A DNA stretch of 19,010 nt, from assembly GCA_964399465.1 (NCBI GenBank), contig CAYNRA010000058.1:1-19010 (forward strand), given 5' to 3'. Shown piece by piece: positions 14,176 to 19,010 of this stretch (its first letter is position 1; the number at the start of each line of letters is the position of its first letter). This DNA comes from CAYNRA01 sp964399465 (lineage in GTDB: Bacteria; Bacteroidota; Bacteroidia; Cytophagales; Spirosomataceae). The notes beneath the pieces are model-generated. The model was not told the DNA's origin. It saw only the letters and a list, made by a program, of their open reading frames with translations, and ran no database searches. Made by a program: the position numbers and the translations under genes.

Positions 14176-16674
14176 ATGGAAAAAATAACGTTCGATGCGC
14201 AAGAGGTGACTCTCTTTGCAGATATTCTTCTGCCAGTTCCCATTCCTAAATTATTTACCTATCGGGTCCCCCGCGATATGGCGGCGGATATTCAAGTGGG
14301 CTGCCGTGTAATTGTAGAGTTCGGGCGGGGACGAGTACTGACGGCCATCGTTGGGGCTATTCATACATCACCCCCCGAAAAATACCAAGCCAAATATATT
14401 TTGGAACTCATGGACGCCGATCCGATTGTCACGCCTGCTCAACTTTGGCTCTTTAACTGGATTGCTGAATATTATATGTGCGCCCCCGGAGAGGTCATGA
14501 ATATCGCTTTGCCTTCCGGCTTAAAAGTGACGAGCGAGTCGCGCATCCAATACAATCCTGACTTTGACTATCCTGAACTCATCGACGACTCGGAGAAAGA
14601 ACTTCTTGACGCGCTTCAAAATACGCCTTTCCTTACATATAATGATGCGACAAAATATGTGGGCGCAACGCAAATCAATAAAGTCTTGAAATCTTTGGTA
14701 AAAAAACAAGCCATCCTATTATATGAAGAAGTAAAAGAAAAATACAAACCCAAAGTTCAAAAGAAAATTCGTTTGGCTACAGCGTACGCCTCTCTTGAGT
14801 CGGCGACGCTACTGATGGATTCGCTCCGCACAAAACCCAAACAGCACGCCATCATGTATGCGTACCTAACCGAAATAGGTATTCAAAATATAGAGTCAAA
14901 AAATAAAGCAGGAGTGCTGAAGAGTTTCTTTAACGAGCAGAAAGAACTGTCTATGTCTTCGTTACAGACATTGCTAGAAAAAGGAGTTTTTGAGTCTTTC
15001 GAAACCATCGTTTCACGCTTTGAACAAACAAATACACAAACTTTCGGTCGTGTAAACTTGACAGCGCCGCAAGAAAAGGCATTGCAAGAAATAGTAACGC
15101 ACTTTGAAACCAAACAAGTTACCTTATTGCACGGTGTGACTGGAAGTGGAAAAACAGAAGTCTATATTGAGCTCATTCAACAAGTTCTTGAAAACGGTTC
15201 TCAGGTACTTTTTTTGTTGCCAGAAATTGCCTTGACAACCCAAATTGTTGTTCGGCTACAAAAGGTCTTCGGGGATAAAATGGGCGTTTACCATTCCAAA
15301 TTTTCAGATAATGAACGGGTAGAAGTGTATCAAGGCGTTTTATCCGGGAAGTTTTCATTTGTAGTCGGTGTTCGCTCTTCCATTTTTTTACCGTTTACTA
15401 ATCTTGGACTTATTCTCGTGGACGAAGAGCACGAGACTTCTTACAAGCAATTTGACCCTGCGCCACGTTACCATGCCCGCGACGTCGCGATTATGCTCGC
15501 CATGCGTGAAAATGCCAAAGTATTGCTTGGTTCTGCCACGCCTGCACTTGAAACATACTACCAAGCCAAACAAGGGAGGTACGGTTTGGTAGAGCTTACT
15601 ACTCGCTTCGGAAATGCCCAAATGCCTTCTATTCAGTTAATTAATATGAAGCTAGAACGGAAGAACAAAACACTGAAAAATGATTTTTCGAGTGCTTTAT
15701 TAGAGGCTATCAAACAAAATATGGCGAATAAAGAGCAAACTATTATTTTTCAGAATCGACGTGGATATTCTCCGTACATTCATTGCCAAACGTGTGATTG
15801 GATTGCCGAATGTGCGCAATGCGATGTGAGTTTAACATTCCATTTGCGGTCAAATGAGCTGGTTTGCCATTATTGCGGACACAAAGAAACACCCGTCCGG
15901 ACTTGTCCTGCCTGTGGCTCCGTACACGTACAAACAGTTGGGGTGGGAACAGAGAAAATTGAAGATGAATTAGCTGTTTTTCTGCCAAGTGCGCGGGTTT
16001 TACGTATGGATTTTGACACGACCCGAAGTCGCCACGCGTACCAGCAAATTATTGGTGAATTTGAACAAGGAGACGTGGATATTCTTGTAGGTACACAAAT
16101 GATTAGCAAAGGATTGGATTTTGACCAAGTAAGTTTGGTGGGTATTTTCGATGCTGACCGAATGATTCATTTTCCGGATTTTCGGGCAAGTGAACGTGCT
16201 TTTCAAATGTTGACCCAAGTGAGTGGCCGTGCTGGGCGGCGTGGAACAAAAGGAAAAGTACTGATTCAAACGAAAAATCCGGAACATCCTCTGCTGGCAA
16301 AAGTCGTGGCAAATGATTATTTGGGCTTTTACGAAGAAGAAATTCGAGAAAGAGAATCGTTTAATTATCCGCCGTTTTCACGTATTTTGGAGGTAAGTGT
16401 CAAACATATTGATGCAGACATTGCCTTCAAGGCAGCACAACAGATAGCGGCACAGTTGAAGGCAAAATTAGGTGGAAAGCGGGTTTTAGGTCCTGAAAAA
16501 GCCATGATTGAGCGTGTAAGAAATAAATTTATTTTTGAAATTTGGATTAAACTGGAAAAGGACAAACTCAATATAAAAGCAACCAAAGCTTTTTTAACAG
16601 AACAAATAGAAGATGTACTAACCAACCGCGTCTATAAACAAGTACAAGTAATTGTGGATGTGGATGCGATTTAA
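14176..16674 (+). CDS. priA: Primosomal protein N' (replication restart helicase PriA)
   Basis: PriA recognises stalled or recombined forks, unwinds DNA 3' to 5' and reloads the replicative helicase. The 832 residues show every expected part: an N-terminal 3'-end-binding domain (FADILLPVPIPKLFTYRVP at 14-32, GCRVIVEFGRGRVLTAIV), Walker A GVTGSGKT at 320-327, DEEH box at 416-419 (LVDEEHETSYKQ), motif III GSATPALE at 452-459, and helicase motifs GTQMISKGLDF and QVSGRAGRRG in the second lobe. Eight cysteines form the two zinc sites: 537, 540, 546, 549 and 564, 567, 577, 580. The protein is about a hundred residues longer than the E. coli enzyme, mostly in the region between the N-terminal domain and Walker A. 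It heads a plus-strand run in which the next gene begins 13 bases after its stop. Confidence 0.97.
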   Translation: MEKITFDAQEVTLFADILLPVPIPKLFTYRVPRDMAADIQVGCRVIVEFGRGRVLTAIVGAIHTSPPEKYQAKYILELMDADPIVTPAQLWLFNWIAEYYMCAPGEVMNIALPSGLKVTSESRIQYNPDFDYPELIDDSEKELLDALQNTPFLTYNDATKYVGATQINKVLKSLVKKQAILLYEEVKEKYKPKVQKKIRLATAYASLESATLLMDSLRTKPKQHAIMYAYLTEIGIQNIESKNKAGVLKSFFNEQKELSMSSLQTLLEKGVFESFETIVSRFEQTNTQTFGRVNLTAPQEKALQEIVTHFETKQVTLLHGVTGSGKTEVYIELIQQVLENGSQVLFLLPEIALTTQIVVRLQKVFGDKMGVYHSKFSDNERVEVYQGVLSGKFSFVVGVRSSIFLPFTNLGLILVDEEHETSYKQFDPAPRYHARDVAIMLAMRENAKVLLGSATPALETYYQAKQGRYGLVELTTRFGNAQMPSIQLINMKLERKNKTLKNDFSSALLEAIKQNMANKEQTIIFQNRRGYSPYIHCQTCDWIAECAQCDVSLTFHLRSNELVCHYCGHKETPVRTCPACGSVHVQTVGVGTEKIEDELAVFLPSARVLRMDFDTTRSRHAYQQIIGEFEQGDVDILVGTQMISKGLDFDQVSLVGIFDADRMIHFPDFRASERAFQMLTQVSGRAGRRGTKGKVLIQTKNPEHPLLAKVVANDYLGFYEEEIRERESFNYPPFSRILEVSVKHIDADIAFKAAQQIAAQLKAKLGGKRVLGPEKAMIERVRNKFIFEIWIKLEKDKLNIKATKAFLTEQIEDVLTNRVYKQVQVIVDVDAI

Positions 16675-16687
16675 AAGAAAAGAATGA

Positions 16688-17062
16688 ATGAAAGAAAAAG
16701 TAACGAATTACCTTGGTCTCGACCAACTCCGGGAAAATATCATTGCCCTGATTGAAGCTAAAATCGCTTTGACGAAAATCGAGTTTCAAGAAAAATTAGA
16801 AGAAATCATTGCGCAAGCTATCTTCGCACTGATAAAAATAAGTATTCTTCTGACAGTTCTGCTTTTGTTGAGTGTCTTGTTTGGGAGTCTGCTCAATTAC
16901 TGGTTGGATAGCTGGTGGCTGGGTTATTTGGTATTAATCGGAATATATCTTGCAGCCCTAGGGCTTATTCATTGGCAAGAAATGAAAATCGTTCCAAACA
17001 TTCGAAAAGGCGTTCAGTTACTCTTGGATAAAACATTAACGAATCAAAAAAATGAAAAATAG
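16688..17062 (+). CDS. Small membrane protein, phage-holin-family (Holin_3_6-like)
   Basis: This 124-residue protein has an amphipathic, charged N-terminal part (about 1-40, rich in Lys and Glu, with NIIALIEAKIALTKIEFQEKLEE predicted helical), two membrane helices at roughly 45-68 and 76-96, and a basic C-terminal tail. That layout is the one labelled phage holin family or YqjE-like in many genomes. No phage genes surround it, so the name reflects a fold-level resemblance and not a lysis function; relatives are ordinary chromosomal proteins of unknown role. The ATG at 16688 is preferred over the one at 16684, which is in another frame. Its end overlaps the start of the next gene by 11 bases, so the two are translationally linked. 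Confidence 0.7.
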   Translation: MKEKVTNYLGLDQLRENIIALIEAKIALTKIEFQEKLEEIIAQAIFALIKISILLTVLLLLSVLFGSLLNYWLDSWWLGYLVLIGIYLAALGLIHWQEMKIVPNIRKGVQLLLDKTLTNQKNEK

Positions 17063-18317
17063 GCTAGTTTCCCTCGATGTATTTAGAGGATTAACAATCA
17101 TGTTGATGACGATTGTGAATAATCCAGGTGATTGGGGAAATGTGTATCCGCCCCTTTTACATGCAGAATGGCATGGTTGGACATTAACCGACCTCGTTTT
17201 TCCCTTCTTCATAACCATCGTCGGAATCTCCATCACGCTTTCTACTCCTGAACGCGCCTTCTCCCACGATTGGATGGGTAAATTATTAACTCGTACATTC
17301 AAAATCCTAATTCTTGGTTTATTCCTGAGCTTCTTCAGCAAAATTCAATTGGGTAATTTGGACGGAATTCCGCTTTTGCTCTTTCGTCTTTTGTTTACAG
17401 GTCTGGTCGTGATTATTTGTTTGGGAGATTACGACAAGAAAATTCAGTTTTATGCAACAATCATGCTCCTTTCTGGCTTGATTGTATTGGCTTTTGGGGG
17501 CTTCGAAGCTTTTGCCTCTGTGCGCGTTCCGGGCGTATTGCAACGAATTGCGTTGGTTTTCTTCTTCTCTTCTTTGGCGTATGTTTATTTATCCACAACC
17601 GGAATTATTTTGTTAACTTTCTTATTATTAGGAATATATGCGTATATTATGCAGTCCGTTTCAGTCCCCGGTGTACCCGTAGGTTCATTAGAACCCGGAC
17701 TAAATGTGGCAGCTTATTGGGACAATGCGCTGTTGGGCGGACATTTATACAGCCAAACTAAAACCTGGGATCCAGAAGGTATTTTGAGTACCTTGCCCGC
17801 CATCGCTTCAGGAAACATCGGCATTTTGATTGGTTTGGTCTTAAAATCAGACTTTTCTAAGTATAAAATCAGTTTAATAACTATCATTGCAGGAGTTTTG
17901 ATGTTTGCGGCAGGAACGTATTGGGGACATTATTTTCCCGTTAATAAAGCTCTCTGGACAAGCTCCTATGTACTCGTAATGGCAGGTGTAGCAGCCATGA
18001 TATTGGGTGTTTTGTTCGGTTTGTTTGAAATATTTCTGGTGGACTACCCAAAAATAGCTTTACCCTTTGTTGTGTTTGGGACAAATGCAATCACGGTTTT
18101 CTTTTTCTCCGGGATTATCCCACGTGCATTGGGCATGATTAAGATAGGCTCAGGTGAGGAAGAAATGGGACTAACGACCTACCTATACACGACCTGGATT
18201 TTGCCTTCTTTTACAAATCCTATGAACGCGTCGTTGGCAGGTGCACTGATTTATTTGGTGATTTGGGGTGGTATTCTGACGTATTTCTACCGCCAAAATC
18301 GTATTTTTAAAGTGTAA
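17052..18317 (+). CDS. NagX/HGSNAT-like acyltransferase-family membrane protein (DUF5009/DUF1624 type)
   Basis: This 421-residue polytopic inner-membrane protein belongs to the group related to heparan-alpha-glucosaminide N-acetyltransferase and bacterial NagX. The diagnostic N-terminus is SLDVFRGLTIMLMTIVNNPG at 7-26, followed by HAEWHGWTLTDLVFPFFITIVG at 37-58. His37 lies where the membrane His proposed to carry the acetyl group in HGSNAT is found, an alignment by eye. About ten to eleven hydrophobic segments follow. Related bacterial proteins occur in glycan-use loci, and acetylation of an amino sugar across the membrane is the natural hypothesis, but the activity is unproven in most of them. 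The gene overlaps the small holin-like gene and is followed after 28 bases by a DUF1080 sugar-hydrolase gene, a partner that fits carbohydrate metabolism. Confidence 0.87.
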   Translation: MKNRLVSLDVFRGLTIMLMTIVNNPGDWGNVYPPLLHAEWHGWTLTDLVFPFFITIVGISITLSTPERAFSHDWMGKLLTRTFKILILGLFLSFFSKIQLGNLDGIPLLLFRLLFTGLVVIICLGDYDKKIQFYATIMLLSGLIVLAFGGFEAFASVRVPGVLQRIALVFFFSSLAYVYLSTTGIILLTFLLLGIYAYIMQSVSVPGVPVGSLEPGLNVAAYWDNALLGGHLYSQTKTWDPEGILSTLPAIASGNIGILIGLVLKSDFSKYKISLITIIAGVLMFAAGTYWGHYFPVNKALWTSSYVLVMAGVAAMILGVLFGLFEIFLVDYPKIALPFVVFGTNAITVFFFSGIIPRALGMIKIGSGEEEMGLTTYLYTTWILPSFTNPMNASLAGALIYLVIWGGILTYFYRQNRIFKV

Positions 18318-18345
18318 TATATTTATTCAATTAACCAATATACGT

Positions 18346-19010
18346 ATGAAAAAAGTGTTTATGTTCGCTCTCTTGTTGAGCTCAACGGCTACATTCGCCC
18401 AAAAAGGAAAATGGGTGAGCTTGTTTGATGGAAAGTCAACGGAGCAATTTCATGTTTGGAAAACAACAACCGTGACGGGCTGGGAAGTCAAGGATGGGGT
18501 ACTTTCTACCAAAGGAAGTAACGGAGATTTGGTGACAAACAAAGCATACGAGAACTTCATTCTGGAATTTGAGTTCAAAGTAGCACCCAAAGGCAATAGC
18601 GGAATCATTTACAAAGTTCAGGAAGATGCAGCAAACAAAGACTTCTTTGCTACGTATGCTTCAGGCCCAGAATACCAGATTATTGACGACAAGAATTACC
18701 CAAATCCGATTACAGACAAGCAAAAAACGGGTGCAAACTACGACGTGTATGAGCCAGCGGATTTCTCAGCAACCAAGCCTGCCGGCGAATGGAATAAGGG
18801 AAAAATCGTTGTGAACAATAACCAAGTGGAGCATTGGCTGAACGGCAAAAAAGTGGTAAGTTATGTATATGGCAGTACAAAATGGTCGGCGGATGTAGCC
18901 AAAAGTAAGTTCGCAAAGTGGGCGTATGCAAAGCCTCATACAAAAGGTCACATTGCGTTGCAAGACCACGGAGACTTTGTCTCATTTAAAAATATTCGTA
19001 TCAAGGAATT
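18346..19010 (+). CDS. DUF1080 (3-keto-disaccharide hydrolase-type) exported protein, 3' end cut by window
   Basis: The frame runs from the ATG at 18346 to the right edge without a stop, giving 221 codons; relatives end within a few residues of this point, so almost the whole protein is present. Residues 1-18 are a signal peptide (MKKVFMFALLLSSTATFA) with cleavage before Gln19. The mature part is a DUF1080 concanavalin-like beta-sandwich: WVSLFDGKSTEQFHVW, GWEVKDGVLSTKG, FILEFEFKVAPKGNSGIIYKV, GPEYQIIDD, PAGEWNKGKIVVNNNQVEHW, and GHIALQDHGDFVSFKNIRIK. Some members of this family cleave 3-keto-glycosides made by FAD- or NAD-dependent sugar oxidases; others have no known function. It is likely periplasmic. 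It is probably cotranscribed with the acyltransferase-like gene 28 bases upstream, since I see no promoter or terminator between them. Confidence 0.9.
   Translation, partial: MKKVFMFALLLSSTATFAQKGKWVSLFDGKSTEQFHVWKTTTVTGWEVKDGVLSTKGSNGDLVTNKAYENFILEFEFKVAPKGNSGIIYKVQEDAANKDFFATYASGPEYQIIDDKNYPNPITDKQKTGANYDVYEPADFSATKPAGEWNKGKIVVNNNQVEHWLNGKKVVSYVYGSTKWSADVAKSKFAKWAYAKPHTKGHIALQDHGDFVSFKNIRIKE

Noticed and set aside
14017..14202. Minus-strand 61-codon reading frame before priA
   Set aside because: It starts only with TTG, overlaps the priA start, lies in AT-rich sequence and matches no family that I know.
16688..17062. Evidence of a prophage from the holin-like gene
   Set aside because: No other phage gene, attachment site or integrase is present, and the gene is tightly packed with chromosomal genes.

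Overview
The window looks like a chromosomal segment of a pigmented Bacteroidota bacterium, most likely in or near the Cytophagales. Support comes from gene content: a two-domain CarboxypepD_reg/DUF5686 outer-membrane protein, a DUF1080 sugar hydrolase, and a fused-type FAD oxidase/CCG protein. It also comes from expression signals. Start codons lack Shine-Dalgarno sequences and sit behind A/T-rich leaders, and promoters fit the Bacteroidota pattern TTTG...TAnnTTTG, most clearly before the sigma factor gene. The DNA is moderately AT-rich and most genes are intact. No tRNA, rRNA, CRISPR array, intact insertion sequence or prophage was seen.

Layout, left to right. (a) 1-1001: C-terminal part of an iron-sulfur/FAD-linked oxidoreductase cut by the window edge. 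(b) 1046-1270: a decayed piece of a REP-associated (IS200-like) transposase directly behind an ABC gene. (c) 1271-5588, minus strand: a molybdenum-cofactor cluster transcribed moaA, moeA, moaC, then a twin-ATPase ModF-like ABC protein whose start overlaps the moaC stop. (d) 5724-6794, plus: prfA (release factor 1), divergent from moaA. It converges on (e) 6808-9399, minus: a DUF5686 outer-membrane protein; the two share a terminator hairpin. (f) 9590-10483, plus: a DMT/EamA transporter. (g) 10491-12887, minus: carotenoid genes crtI then crtB. (h) 12888-13206: a gene-free stretch with a good minus-strand promoter, a nine-residue mini-ORF and an intrinsic-terminator-like hairpin, either a small RNA gene or an attenuator leader for crtI. 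(i) 13207-13710, minus: an ECF-type sigma factor. (j) 14176-18317, plus: priA, a small holin-family membrane protein and a NagX/HGSNAT-like acyltransferase membrane protein, closely packed, followed after 28 bases by a DUF1080 protein that runs off the right edge.

How the genes may work together. MoaA and MoaC make cyclic pyranopterin monophosphate and MoeA inserts molybdate, so the ABC protein is plausibly tied to molybdenum handling. CrtB makes phytoene and CrtI desaturates it; the neighbouring sigma factor is a candidate, unproven regulator. The acyltransferase and DUF1080 protein suggest a carbohydrate-related tail to the priA cluster. Most of the window is ordinary housekeeping. The least explained element is the promoter-plus-terminator unit between the sigma factor and crtI; I saw no convincing new multi-gene system.
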